Positions 16,221 to 24,529 of a stretch of DNA of 33,550 bases are shown here, piece by piece. The notes beneath the pieces were generated by a model. It was not told the DNA's origin, did no database searches, and worked only from the letters and a program-made list of their open reading frames with translations. This DNA is from Acidobacteriota bacterium (GTDB taxonomy: Bacteria > Acidobacteriota > Vicinamibacteria > Vicinamibacterales > UBA2999). The stretch lies in NCBI GenBank assembly GCA_016190945.1, contig JACPPO010000018.1, positions 1-33,550 of the forward strand, given 5' to 3'. Numbering within the stretch: position 1 is the first letter of the stretch; each line of letters opens with the position of its first letter. The translations under genes were made by a program, and so were the position numbers.

Positions 16221-16883
16221 TTACAGCTTGGGCTGCGGGACGATGCGCAGATACGGCCTCGGCGCTTTCCATCCCTGGGGGTACACCTTCTTCGCGTCCT
16301 CGTCCGAGACCGAGCCCGCGATGATCACGTCCTCGCCCTGCTTCCAGTTCACCGGCGTCGCGACCTTGTGCTTGGCGGTCAGCTGTAAGGAGTCGATCAC
16401 GCGCAGTACCTCGTCGAAGTTGCGGCCCGTGGTCATCGGATACGCAATGATGAGCTTGATCTTCTTGTCGGGGCCGACGACGAAGACGTTGCGCACGGTC
16501 TGATTGTCGGCAGGCGTCCGGCCCTCGGACGTGCCGACCAGATCCGCCGGCAGCATGCCGTACTTCTTCGAGATGCCCAGGTTGGTGTCGCCAATTATCG
16601 GGTAGTTCGGCTCGTAGCCCTGGGTTTCCTTGATGTCGGTCGACCAGCGTTTGTGGTTGTCCACCGGATCCACGCTCAATCCGACGATCTTGGTATTCCG
16701 CTTGTCGAACTCGGGCTTGAGCTTCGCCATGTACCCCAACTCGGTCGTGCACACCGGGGTGAAATCTTTCGGGTGCGAGAACAACACGGCCCACGAGTCG
16801 CCGATCCAGTCGTGAAACCGGATCCGGCCCTGGGTTGTTTCGGCCTCGAAGTCCGGGGCCATATCGCCAATTCGAAGACTCAT
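16221..16883 (-). CDS. 1-Cys peroxiredoxin (Prx6 subfamily)
   Basis: A 220-aa thiol peroxidase that reduces H2O2 and organic hydroperoxides in the cytoplasm. The peroxidatic Cys45 sits in the Prx6 signature PKDFTPVCTTELG. Other marks are the opening RIGDMAPDFEAETTQGRI, the DNHKRWSTDI motif and the C-terminal domain with YLRIVPQPKL. The length equals that of Prx6 proteins. No resolving Cys is seen: Cys45 is the only Cys, as expected for a 1-Cys enzyme. A near-perfect Shine-Dalgarno sequence (AAGGAGG) lies 7 nt before the ATG. A 5-8-5 inverted repeat (16927-16944) lies in the upstream gap. It is probably transcribed from its own promoter and may lead into the pterin genes. Confidence 0.95.
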   Translation of the reverse strand: MSLRIGDMAPDFEAETTQGRIRFHDWIGDSWAVLFSHPKDFTPVCTTELGYMAKLKPEFDKRNTKIVGLSVDPVDNHKRWSTDIKETQGYEPNYPIIGDTNLGISKKYGMLPADLVGTSEGRTPADNQTVRNVFVVGPDKKIKLIIAYPMTTGRNFDEVLRVIDSLQLTAKHKVATPVNWKQGEDVIIAGSVSDEDAKKVYPQGWKAPRPYLRIVPQPKL

Positions 16884-16926
16884 GGGGGAACCTCCTTAAC
16901 GAATCGCGCGTGTCATCTCCGCTACA

Positions 16927-16944
16927 AGAATTGTGATTGATTCT
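16927..16944. repeat. Inverted repeat upstream of the peroxiredoxin gene
   Basis: AGAAT (16927-16931), 8 nt, ATTCT (16940-16944). On the minus strand TAGAAT (16945-16940) also looks like a -10 element, though no matching -35 is seen. It could be an operator, but the half-sites are short. Confidence 0.25.
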
Positions 16945-16949
16945 AGCGC

Positions 16950-16965
16950 GGCGGGGACCCCCGCC
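16950..16965 (-). terminator. GC-rich hairpin after the phosphodiesterase gene
   Basis: GGCGGGG, a 2-nt gap, then CCCCGCC (7-bp arms) lies 33 bp downstream of the phosphodiesterase stop on minus. No U-run follows, so a termination role is uncertain. Confidence 0.3.
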
Positions 16966-16998
16966 GGGGCCCACCCTAGGATACGGAATAGACCGCGA

Positions 16999-17997
16999 TC
17001 AATCCGCGGCCGTGGGGGTCAAGGGATGGAACGCCTCGACCACCGGCACGCCGTCCCAGCCTTCCGGCTCTTCGACGCCCAGCAGCCAGAGCACGGTCGG
17101 CGCCGTGTCGATCGTATCGATCGACACGTTCTTGAGTATGCCGGCATTGACGCCCCGCCCCCAGGCAATCCAGGGAATCGTGACGTCGCGCGCGTCGCTG
17201 GTCCCGTGGTCGTAGCCGTGTCCGCCATGGTCGGCGGTCACGAGCACCGAGTAATAGCCCGCGCCGTAGGCCTCGTCCGCGGCGGCGAGGAGCTGGCCGA
17301 GCGCGGCGTCGGCCGCCTGCACGGCACGGCCGTACGCATCGCTCATCCACCCGGAGCTATGGCCCGCCCGGTCCGGATCCGAGAGGTGCACGAACAGGAC
17401 GTTGGGACGCTCGGTCCGCAGGTACGCCCGGACGTCGTGCACGGTGCGCTCGCTCGACCAGCGCCCGAACCATCCCCCCGGCGCCTGCGAGTAATCGAGC
17501 GTGCCCGGCCGCTGCAACGGGAAGAACTTGGCCTTGCTGAAGAAGGCGGCGGTTCGATAGCCGCGCGCGCGCGCGACGCTGAATACGGTGGAGAACTCAA
17601 CGACGTCGGCCCGCGCGCTGGTGACGTTGTTCCAGAGCACGCCGTGCTGGTCGGGGGGTTCGCCGCTGAGCATGGACGTGTGCGACGGCAGCGTCTTGCT
17701 CGGCACGATCGTGCGCGCCGACAGCGAGTAGCTGCCTTCACGCATCAGCCGCTGGAGCGTCGGGGCCGCAAAGCGATCGATTGCGTCTGGGCGCAGGCCG
17801 TCGATCGAGACCAGCACCACGTTCCTCGTTACGCTTGCCGCCGGCGCAGTCAGGTTGGCCAGGTCGAGCGGACGGGACAGCACGTAGTGCGGGCCTGCAC
17901 AGCCCGAAAGGCCGGTGAGCGCCGTCAGGGTCAGGATGGCGACCGGAACTGCGCTCGGACCCCGCCGCGCGGGGGTGGAACGTGACGCTGCTCGCAT
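16999..17997 (-). CDS. Type I phosphodiesterase / nucleotide pyrophosphatase-like lipoprotein
   Basis: A 332-aa protein of the alkaline phosphatase superfamily, ENPP branch, which hydrolyses phosphodiester or pyrophosphate bonds with two metals. The N-terminus ends in a lipobox (LSGC, Cys33), so it is a lipid-anchored envelope protein. Metal and active-site motifs are in the expected order: Asp66 in LVSIDGLRPD; nucleophile Thr102 in PSKTLPSHTSMLSG; Asp209 and His213 in SDPDRAGHSSG; Asp256-His257 in VTADHGGHG. At 332 aa it is close to the minimal catalytic core. The substrate (nucleotide, lipid head group or other) cannot be told. The upstream ribosome site is weak. The gene lies 169 bp downstream of the RND pump gene, beyond a GC-rich repeat. 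Confidence 0.9.
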   Translation of the reverse strand: MRAASRSTPARRGPSAVPVAILTLTALTGLSGCAGPHYVLSRPLDLANLTAPAASVTRNVVLVSIDGLRPDAIDRFAAPTLQRLMREGSYSLSARTIVPSKTLPSHTSMLSGEPPDQHGVLWNNVTSARADVVEFSTVFSVARARGYRTAAFFSKAKFFPLQRPGTLDYSQAPGGWFGRWSSERTVHDVRAYLRTERPNVLFVHLSDPDRAGHSSGWMSDAYGRAVQAADAALGQLLAAADEAYGAGYYSVLVTADHGGHGYDHGTSDARDVTIPWIAWGRGVNAGILKNVSIDTIDTAPTVLWLLGVEEPEGWDGVPVVEAFHPLTPTAAD

Positions 17998-18112
17998 GGG
18001 CTGTAGAGTTCCCGTAATGGCTTGTGGCGAAGAGGTCCTCTGAGGGTACGCCTGAAAGGCGGAGGCGTCAATCAGGCCAGGTCAGGCAGGTCAGCTCGAC
18101 AGTTCGAGCCAA

Positions 18113-18171
18113 CGTAGGGCTCGCCCTCCGGCGGGAACCCCGCCTCGCGCGGCGCGAAGCCGCGCCCTACG
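18113..18171. repeat. GC-rich palindromic repeat that supplies the RND pump stop codon
   Basis: CGTAGGGC (18113-18120) and GCCCTACG (18164-18171) flank an inner hairpin, GCGCGGCGCGAAGCCGCGC. The TAG in the right arm, read on minus, is the stop codon of the RND pump gene (18169-18167). The form is like dispersed REP-type repeats of high-GC genomes. It may also stabilise or end the transcript. Confidence 0.5.
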
Positions 18172-21100
18172 ATGTCGTCACACGGCCGTACTTCAGGTAC
18201 AGCGTCGGGACCACAAACATGTTCAGCAGCGTCGAGGTCGTCAGCCCGCACAGAATCACGATCGCCATCGGCGTCTGAATCTCGCTTCCAGCTTCTCCGC
18301 CGCTGAGCGCCAGCGGAACGAGCGCGAGGCCGGCGGCCATGGCCGTCATCAGAATCGGGATCAGCCGCTCGTGCGCGCCGCGTTCGACCGCTTCACGGAA
18401 GTTCGTCACCCCTTCGACCTGCATCAGATGACGGATGTGCGAGACCAGCATGATGCCGTTGCGGGTGGCGATACCGAACAGGGTGATGAAGCCGATGATG
18501 GACGCCACGCTCAGCACGCCGCCCGCCAGAAACACGCCGACGACCCCGCCGATGAGCGCGAGGGGCAGGTTCAGCATGACGAGCAACGCGTCGCGCGGGC
18601 GGCCGAACGCGAGCACCAGGATCATGAAGAGGCCGACAATCACGGCGGCGCCGAGAACCATCAGCCGGTCGGTGGCGCTCTGCTGACTCTCGAACTGCCC
18701 GCCGTACTCGACCCGGTAGCCGGCCGGCATGGCGACCTGCTGCCCGATCGCCGCCTGGATGTCCTCGACGAGGCTGCCCAGATCGCGGCCGCTGACGTTG
18801 CACGATACGACAATCCGCCGCTGGACGTTTTCGCGCAGGATCATGTTCGCGCCCATCTCGCGGCGGACGTCCGCCAGTACGCGAATCGGCACCGTCCGAC
18901 CCGTGGGCGTGTGCACGGGCAGGTCGGCAATGCGCTCGAAGTCGACTGCGGCCGCGGGATCGAGCTTGACGACCAGATCGAACGCCGTGGCGCGGTCGAA
19001 GACGCGTCCGACGAGCGTTCCGCCAAAGCTCGTCTCGATCGCCTCGGCGACGTCCTGAATGCGCAGCCCGTACCGGGCGATCGCGGGCCGGTTCAGTACG
19101 AACCGGATGAACGGAATCTCCGTCTGCTGCTCGAGGGTGAGGTCTGCCACGCCCACGACGCCGCTCATCGCCTCGCGCACCCGCTCGCCGACGCGGCGCA
19201 GCGTCGCGAGGTCGTCGCCGACGATCTTCACGGCAATGTTCGCGCGCGTGCCCGACAGCATGTGGTCGATGCGATGCGAAATCGGCTGCCCGATCGCGAC
19301 ATTCGTCCCTGGCAGCCCGCCGAAGTCGCGCCGCAGCGCCGCCAGCAGCGCTTCGCGCGGACGAGCGCTCTCGCGCAGGCCGACGTCAATCTCGGCCGAT
19401 TCGACCCCCTGCACGTGCTCGTCCAGCTCCGCGCGGCCGGTCCGCCGGGCCGTGGCGACGACCTCCGGCTGCGCCAGCAGGATCCGCTCGACGCGGCCTC
19501 CGATCTCGTTCGATTTGTCCAGCGACGTTCCCGGCAGCGTGTTCACGCTGATCGTCAGGCTGCCTTCGTGGAACTCCGGAAGGAACGCGGTACCAAACCG
19601 GGTCATCGCAAGTACGGCCCCGGCAAGGAGCACCACCGAGGTCGCCGTGACGAGAGCCGGACGATCGAGCGCGTATGGCAACCCCCCGGCAAAGCGTGCT
19701 TTCAGGGTGCGCCCCAGCCACCCCTCGTGGCCGCGCACAATCGTGGCGGCTCCCGGAAGGAACGCCCCGCACAGCGCCGGCGTGACGACGATGGCCACGC
19801 CGAGCGAGGCCAGCAGCGCCACGATGTAGGCATACGCCAGCGGGGTCAGCAGACGGCCCTCCACGCCGGTCAGACCAAAGATCGGGAGAAAAACCAGCAC
19901 GATAATGATGGTCGCGAAGACGATCGAGGGGCGGATCTCGAGCGTCGCGTCGCGCACGACCACGGCGGCGGATCGGCGCTGCTCCGGCGGCAGCACGGTG
20001 TTCTCGCGCAGCCGCCGCACGACGTTCTCGACGTCGATAATGGCGTCGTCGACCAGCGCCCCGATCGCAATCGCCAGGCCGCCGAGCGTCATCGTGTTGA
20101 TCGTGACGCCGAAGCCACGCAGCACGAGGATGGCAGCGGCCAGCGAGAGCGGCATGGCCGTGAGGGTGATTGTCCCTGCGCGCGTGTTTGCGAGGAAGAC
20201 GAGCACAACGGCTATGACAAGAACTCCGCCGTCGCGCAGCGCCTCGATCACGTTGTTGACCGCGACCTGAATGAAGTCGGCCTGCCGGAAGATCCGGCGG
20301 TCGATCGTGACGCCCTGGGGGAGCTCCCGCTGCAGCGCGTCCAGCTCGCGGTCGAGCCGCCGGGTCACCTCGATGGTGTTCGCGCCGGGCTGCTTCTGCA
20401 CGCCGACGATCACGGCCGGCTTCCCGCTGCGCGATCCCTCGCCACGCTTGAGGGCCGCGCCTTCCCGCACGTCGGCGACATCCCTGATCAGCACGGAACG
20501 GTTTCCCCGCATCGCCACAACGCTCTCGCCGATCTCGTCGGCGGTCCGCACGCGGCCAACGGCCTGGAGCACGTATTCCTGCGGGCCCTCGGTGTAGATG
20601 CCTGCCGACGCGTTCTCGCTGGCGCCGCGAGCCGCATTGAGGAGCTCCGTTAGCGACACGTTGTTCGCGCGCAGCGCCTCGGGGTGCGCCACCACCTGGA
20701 ACTGCCGCTCGGCGCCGCCGATCGGAGTTACCTGCGAGACCCCCGGCACCGCGAGCAGCCGCCGGCGGACCACCGTGTCCGCCACCGTCCGCAGCGTCAA
20801 GGGATCGACGCTCTCAGACGTCAGCGCAAAGAAAAGGATTTCGCCCATGATCGAGGAGATCGGGGCGAGCACCGGCCGCTCGGCCTGCGGCGGGAGCGCC
20901 TCCGCCACCAGCGTGAGCTTTTCCGCCACAAGCTGCCGCGCGATGTAGATGTCGGTGCCCCAGTCGAACTCCACCCACACCACGCTAATCCCGATGGCCG
21001 TGGCGGAGCGGACGCGCCGCACGCCCGAGGCGCCGTTGATGGCGCTCTCGATGGGAAACGTCACCAGTGATTCCATCTCCTCCGGCGCCATCCCGTGGCC

Positions 21101-21253
21101 TTCCGCAAGGATCGTCACCGTCGGCGCCGTCAGGTCCGGAAACACATCGACCGGCATCGCCCGGGCGCTCCAGATCCCTGCAAGCAGCAGAAGCACGGAT
21201 AGCGCGATCACAAGCCCGTGATGGTCGATGGACCATTGAATCAGGCGTCTCAT
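18167..21253 (-). CDS. Heavy-metal-type RND efflux pump (CzcA/CusA family)
   Basis: A 1028-aa inner-membrane transporter that expels metal ions or other solutes by proton antiport through the adaptor and TolC-like channel encoded upstream. Marks: N-terminal helix (LVIALSVLLLLAGIW) then PVDVFPDLTAPTV; GxxNTIEVTRRLDREL; TM4 motif GALVDDAIIDVEN (about residues 398-410); a second half beginning near ALVTATSVVLLAGAVLAM; and C-terminal QTPMAIVILCGLTTSTLLN. In TM4 the Asp402 and Glu409 of this protein match the D...E pair of the family. The additional upstream Asp that I recall from CzcA is replaced by a hydrophobic residue, which is closer to CusA. Few Met residues lie in the porter domain, so copper/silver is not secured. 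The substrate is undecided. Confidence 0.9.
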   Translation of the reverse strand: MRRLIQWSIDHHGLVIALSVLLLLAGIWSARAMPVDVFPDLTAPTVTILAEGHGMAPEEMESLVTFPIESAINGASGVRRVRSATAIGISVVWVEFDWGTDIYIARQLVAEKLTLVAEALPPQAERPVLAPISSIMGEILFFALTSESVDPLTLRTVADTVVRRRLLAVPGVSQVTPIGGAERQFQVVAHPEALRANNVSLTELLNAARGASENASAGIYTEGPQEYVLQAVGRVRTADEIGESVVAMRGNRSVLIRDVADVREGAALKRGEGSRSGKPAVIVGVQKQPGANTIEVTRRLDRELDALQRELPQGVTIDRRIFRQADFIQVAVNNVIEALRDGGVLVIAVVLVFLANTRAGTITLTAMPLSLAAAILVLRGFGVTINTMTLGGLAIAIGALVDDAIIDVENVVRRLRENTVLPPEQRRSAAVVVRDATLEIRPSIVFATIIIVLVFLPIFGLTGVEGRLLTPLAYAYIVALLASLGVAIVVTPALCGAFLPGAATIVRGHEGWLGRTLKARFAGGLPYALDRPALVTATSVVLLAGAVLAMTRFGTAFLPEFHEGSLTISVNTLPGTSLDKSNEIGGRVERILLAQPEVVATARRTGRAELDEHVQGVESAEIDVGLRESARPREALLAALRRDFGGLPGTNVAIGQPISHRIDHMLSGTRANIAVKIVGDDLATLRRVGERVREAMSGVVGVADLTLEQQTEIPFIRFVLNRPAIARYGLRIQDVAEAIETSFGGTLVGRVFDRATAFDLVVKLDPAAAVDFERIADLPVHTPTGRTVPIRVLADVRREMGANMILRENVQRRIVVSCNVSGRDLGSLVEDIQAAIGQQVAMPAGYRVEYGGQFESQQSATDRLMVLGAAVIVGLFMILVLAFGRPRDALLVMLNLPLALIGGVVGVFLAGGVLSVASIIGFITLFGIATRNGIMLVSHIRHLMQVEGVTNFREAVERGAHERLIPILMTAMAAGLALVPLALSGGEAGSEIQTPMAIVILCGLTTSTLLNMFVVPTLYLKYGRVTTS

Positions 21254-21295
21254 CCCCGCACTCGTACGTCGTGTCCGGCTTGGGCCGGACCGTGT

Positions 21296-22843
21296 TCAGT
21301 GGACATGGCCTTCAGCCGGCAATCCGCCGGCTGCCGACGCGAGCTGGACGTCGTAAGCGCCCCGCGTGACGACGCGGTCGCCCGGTTTCAGCCCGGCGCG
21401 CACACCGATGAGATCGCCGTCGCTGGTGGAGACCTCGATGTACCGGCGAGAGAAGCTCTCGCCGCCCGTCTGTACGAATACGTAGGGCCGTCCCGCCTCC
21501 GTCAACACCGCATCCTTGGGCACCGCCGGCATGCGTTGACGCGCCCCGGCGTACAGGATGGCCGTCATCGTCTGACCGATGAGCAGCTGACCCGTGCGGT
21601 TATCGACATCAAACTGCACCGGAAGCGACCGAGTCGCCTCGTCGATTACGCCGGCATCGCGCATGTCGTCCGCCTTGACGACCAGCGGATCGCTGCGGCC
21701 GGGTATCTCGAGCGCAATCTCGCGAATCTCTTCAGTCAGCGGTGCATCGGAGGCCGGCACCAGCGCCTGCAGCTCGATGCGGTTGGTCCGAACAATACGG
21801 AAGAGCGGTGCGCCTTCATCATACGAGGCGCCAAGCGCCGCGAAGACTTCCGCGAGGCGCCCGGCGATCGGGGCCCGCAGGACGAAGGAATTGCCTGCGG
21901 CAGCGCCGCCGCCGGTGCCCAGCGTCTCGTCGCGCTGGGCGAGCCTGGCCAGCGCGGCGGTCAGCCGCGCCTCGGCCACCTTCACCGCGCGCTGAGCCTC
22001 CTCGACGCGTCGCGCCGGCACCGCGCGCTCGGCCAGCAGCCGTTCGGCCCGCGCGTGGTCCGAGCGAGCGGCGTCCAGGGACGCCTGCACTTCCGCCACG
22101 CCGGACGCCAGCGTCGCCCTGTCGGCGCCATCCCCGGCGAGACGGGGTTGAATCCGCCCGAGCTCCTGCCCCGCCTCGACCGTGGTACCCAGCGGGAGAA
22201 GGCGCGTCGCCATGAAGCGTCCGGCGGCCGGCGCGGCGACCACGGCTTCTCCGCCGATGAGCGGTTCGACGACAGCAGGCACGCGGATACCGCGGCGGAG
22301 CTCCGCTTCCTGGACAAGCGCGGTGGCGAACCCGATGGTCCACTGCGGCTCCTTCAGGTACGTGATCGCCGTCGGGTCGTCTTCCCCCGAGCTCTCCGCG
22401 TCGGCGACGGCGGCCGCGGCGTCCGCGAACACGGTGATAGTTCCCAGATCGTGGCGGTCGGACAGGTCAGGAGCCTCGATCGCCAGTACCCATCGGTAGC
22501 GGCCGGCTGGCGGCATCGGGCCCAGCACGCGAAAGACGCCCGGGCGCGAGGGTTCGCTCCCCTGTACCACGATCGGCGTGCCGCCCGACTCCGGCGTGAA
22601 CTCGAGCCGCGGCCGCCCCGCCATCATCGCCGAGAAGTCGCTCAGGCGCGTCAGGTGCACGGCAAACAGCGCCTCCTGACCTCCCACGAGCGGCGGGTAC
22701 TCCATGAACAGCTCCGTCTTGTCGGTCCAGGCCGTCAGGTCGAGCGTGGGCACTTCGGCTTCAGGCGCTGCGGCGTCGCCCCCGCACGCCACTGTCACCG
22801 CGGCGATGGCCAGACATATCGCGAGTGTGTTGATAGGTTTCAT
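21296..22843 (-). CDS. RND periplasmic adaptor lipoprotein (CzcB/CusB-like)
   Basis: A 515-aa membrane-fusion protein linking the pump to the channel. The lipobox is ...AVTVACGGD with Cys20. Before the HlyD-type core there is an extra N-terminal module of about 110 residues beginning DLTAWTDKTELFMEYPPLVG, typical of heavy-metal adaptors. Then come the lipoyl half-motifs (TRLLPLGTTVEAGQELGRIQ; FVLRAPIAGRLAEV), a helical hairpin rich in Ala/Glu/Arg (about residues 225-285) and a beta-barrel with YVFVQTGGESFSRRYIEVST. It ends LPAEGHVH. ATG 22843 overlaps the TolC-like stop (ATGA) and has GGGAG 6 nt upstream; an in-frame ATG at 22855 is less likely. Forty-two bp precede the pump gene. Confidence 0.92.
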   Translation of the reverse strand: MKPINTLAICLAIAAVTVACGGDAAAPEAEVPTLDLTAWTDKTELFMEYPPLVGGQEALFAVHLTRLSDFSAMMAGRPRLEFTPESGGTPIVVQGSEPSRPGVFRVLGPMPPAGRYRWVLAIEAPDLSDRHDLGTITVFADAAAAVADAESSGEDDPTAITYLKEPQWTIGFATALVQEAELRRGIRVPAVVEPLIGGEAVVAAPAAGRFMATRLLPLGTTVEAGQELGRIQPRLAGDGADRATLASGVAEVQASLDAARSDHARAERLLAERAVPARRVEEAQRAVKVAEARLTAALARLAQRDETLGTGGGAAAGNSFVLRAPIAGRLAEVFAALGASYDEGAPLFRIVRTNRIELQALVPASDAPLTEEIREIALEIPGRSDPLVVKADDMRDAGVIDEATRSLPVQFDVDNRTGQLLIGQTMTAILYAGARQRMPAVPKDAVLTEAGRPYVFVQTGGESFSRRYIEVSTSDGDLIGVRAGLKPGDRVVTRGAYDVQLASAAGGLPAEGHVH

Positions 22844-24063
22844 GGGATCTCCCATCCACTGACGAATTCAAGTTCAATTTCCGCTTCGCGCACGGCGGCA
22901 TCGAGCGCTGCCTGCCGCACGCGCGCGGAGGACGCGGTCCGGTAGGCGTCGAGGAGTTCGAGAATGCCGCGCTCCCCGTCGTCATAGCTCACTTGCGCGA
23001 TCCGCTCGATCGCGTCGGCGCCGGAGGTCGCCGCGGCGCGATAGCGATCCGCGATATCGCGGCGCTCGATGACGGCCGCGCGCCACGCGCCGACCTGCGT
23101 CCGTACGATCAGGCGCAGCGCTTCGGCTTCGGCGCCGACCTGCGCCGCGCGCGCCCGTGCCGCGGCGCGTTCGGGACGCGCGCGATCGAACAGCGGCACG
23201 TTGAGATGCACGCTCATGATGCTGCCGACGTCCCAGGCGCCGGCATTCGACGACTTCGTGCCCGCGACCACTTCGGGCTCGGGAATCCGCCGGCGCGCCG
23301 CGGCGCGTCCCATGAATCCCGCGGCGTCCAGCTCGAGCTGCAGGGCGAGCAGCTCGCCCCGGACGACTTCAGCGCGCGCCACGAGCTCTTCGACTGAGGG
23401 CAGCATCGCCGGCGGCCGGTCGGGTCGGAGGGCCTCGATGGCACCGGCCACGGGGGCCGACGGAAAGAAGCTGGCGAGCACGCCCTGCGCTTGCGCCCGC
23501 TCCGTGGCCGCCGCCGCGCGGTCGGCCTCCACGTCGATCACCTCGCGCTCGGACCTGAGCGCATCGAATCCCGCGGCCTCACCCGCGGCTTCCCGGCGCC
23601 CCAGCGCGTCAGCCAAATCGCGCAACCGGTCCCGGCTGCGCGCCAGCTCCCGTTCACGCGTCTGCGCCACCCACAGATCCGTAAATGCCAGGCGGAGGTC
23701 CGCGCGAAGGCGCCGAATCTCGTCGTCGGCGCGGCTCGAAGCGGCCTCCACCCGTGCCGAGGCCGCGCTTACCTCGAGACGGCGGCGGCCGGTAACCGGC
23801 AGGACCTGGGCCACCGTCAGATAATTTTCGGCAGTGCCCGCTACGGCCTCGCGATTGAGTGTGACTCTTGGATTCGGCCACCGGCCGGCCGCCAGAACAT
23901 CCGCCCGCGTCACATCAACCGCGGCACGAACGGCCTGCACGCGCGGGCTTTCGGCTGACAGCCTCGCCAGCGCCTGGGACTCCGTCAGGGACAACGTTTG
24001 GGCGCCGGCGCCCGCGGGCAGCACGGCTGCGGCGAGCACGGCGCATAAGACTAGCGCGCCCAT
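22840..24063 (-). CDS. TolC-family outer-membrane channel (CzcC/CusC-like)
   Basis: A 407-aa outer-membrane efflux protein. The signal peptide is MGALVLCAVLAAAVLPAGAG. Two OEP repeats follow, with long Ala/Arg/Glu-rich helices (about residues 30-215 and 225-400); the first opens LTESQALARLSAESPRVQAV. The second contains VHLNVPLFDRARPERAAARA, the usual barrel strand followed by helix. The open frame extends to 24285, but ATG 24063 is favoured by the signal peptide and by GAGG 5-7 nt upstream. The upstream extension is Arg/Ser-rich and overlaps the His-rich gene. An intrinsic terminator lies just upstream of this start, so expression may depend on read-through. It is coupled to the adaptor gene by an ATGA overlap. 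Confidence 0.9.
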   Translation of the reverse strand: MGALVLCAVLAAAVLPAGAGAQTLSLTESQALARLSAESPRVQAVRAAVDVTRADVLAAGRWPNPRVTLNREAVAGTAENYLTVAQVLPVTGRRRLEVSAASARVEAASSRADDEIRRLRADLRLAFTDLWVAQTRERELARSRDRLRDLADALGRREAAGEAAGFDALRSEREVIDVEADRAAAATERAQAQGVLASFFPSAPVAGAIEALRPDRPPAMLPSVEELVARAEVVRGELLALQLELDAAGFMGRAAARRRIPEPEVVAGTKSSNAGAWDVGSIMSVHLNVPLFDRARPERAAARARAAQVGAEAEALRLIVRTQVGAWRAAVIERRDIADRYRAAATSGADAIERIAQVSYDDGERGILELLDAYRTASSARVRQAALDAAVREAEIELEFVSGWEIP

Positions 24064-24076
24064 AACACCTCGATCG

Positions 24077-24112
24077 AAAAAAGGAAAAGAGACAGACGGC
24101 GGATGAGCCGTC
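24077..24112 (-). terminator. Intrinsic terminator / attenuator inside the efflux operon
   Basis: GACGGC (24112-24107 on minus), a 6-nt loop and GCCGTC (24100-24095) are followed by TGTCTCTTTTCCTTTTTT (24094-24077). A 6-bp GC-rich stem and a U-rich tail begin 3 nt after the stop of the His-rich gene and end 14 nt before the TolC-like ATG. It would end or attenuate transcription between the two genes. Confidence 0.65.
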
Positions 24113-24115
24113 GAG

Positions 24116-24529
24116 TCAGGGCAGGAAGGCGGGAGGAGCGCGGGATGGGAGCGATCTGAGGAACGGAGGGTCGTGGCTGTGCACGACGTGCAGCAAATGA
24201 TGCGGATGCGCCGGGCTCTCGGCAGGCGCGCCGAGGTCGAGGTCGCATGCCGTGGGAACCGCGGCCGGAACCTCGAACGACGCATGCGCGACGGCCACGA
24301 ACAATTGCAGATAGACCGCGCGCCCGGTCTCGTCGTGGTTCAGGCGCGCTTGGTCCGCGGTCGTCGAGCGCGTCCAATGGTATACGACGTGCGCGTGAAT
24401 CGTGTGCGCGCCGTGATGGTCCAGGTCGCGGGCGTCCACATGCGCGTGGACGAGCGGCGTGTAGAGCGCTCCCAACGGAATCGCCACCGACAGCACCGCG
24501 GCTGAGAGCGTCTGGATCACTCCGCCCAT
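24116..24529 (-). CDS. His-rich secreted protein, first gene of the efflux operon (CzcI-like?)
   Basis: A 137-aa protein. A hydrophobic signal (IQTLSAAVLSVAIPLGALYT) ends at PLVHA, followed by two His clusters: HAHVDARDLDHHGAHTIHAH (about residues 28-47) and HPHHLLHVVHSHD (about 108-120). The C-terminus is DPPFLRSLPSRAPPAFLP. Clustered His after a signal peptide, placed first in a metal efflux operon, suggests a periplasmic metal-binding protein like the small CzcI-type or unnamed proteins that precede czcCBA genes. That is inference; I recognise no family with certainty. The start is uncertain: ATG 24529 overlaps a promoter-like -10, GTG 24520 would give an almost leaderless mRNA, and GTG 24541 adds an Arg to the signal. 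Confidence 0.6.
   Translation of the reverse strand: MGGVIQTLSAAVLSVAIPLGALYTPLVHAHVDARDLDHHGAHTIHAHVVYHWTRSTTADQARLNHDETGRAVYLQLFVAVAHASFEVPAAVPTACDLDLGAPAESPAHPHHLLHVVHSHDPPFLRSLPSRAPPAFLP

Noticed and set aside
18098-18112. tRNA-like T-loop (AGTTCGAGCC)
   Set aside because: No acceptor stem, anticodon arm or D-arm can be drawn around it.
18371-20653. Plus-strand open frame of 760 codons across the RND pump gene
   Set aside because: It is exactly antisense to the pump, rich in Arg/Asp/His, and has no domain. It is an effect of GC-rich third positions.
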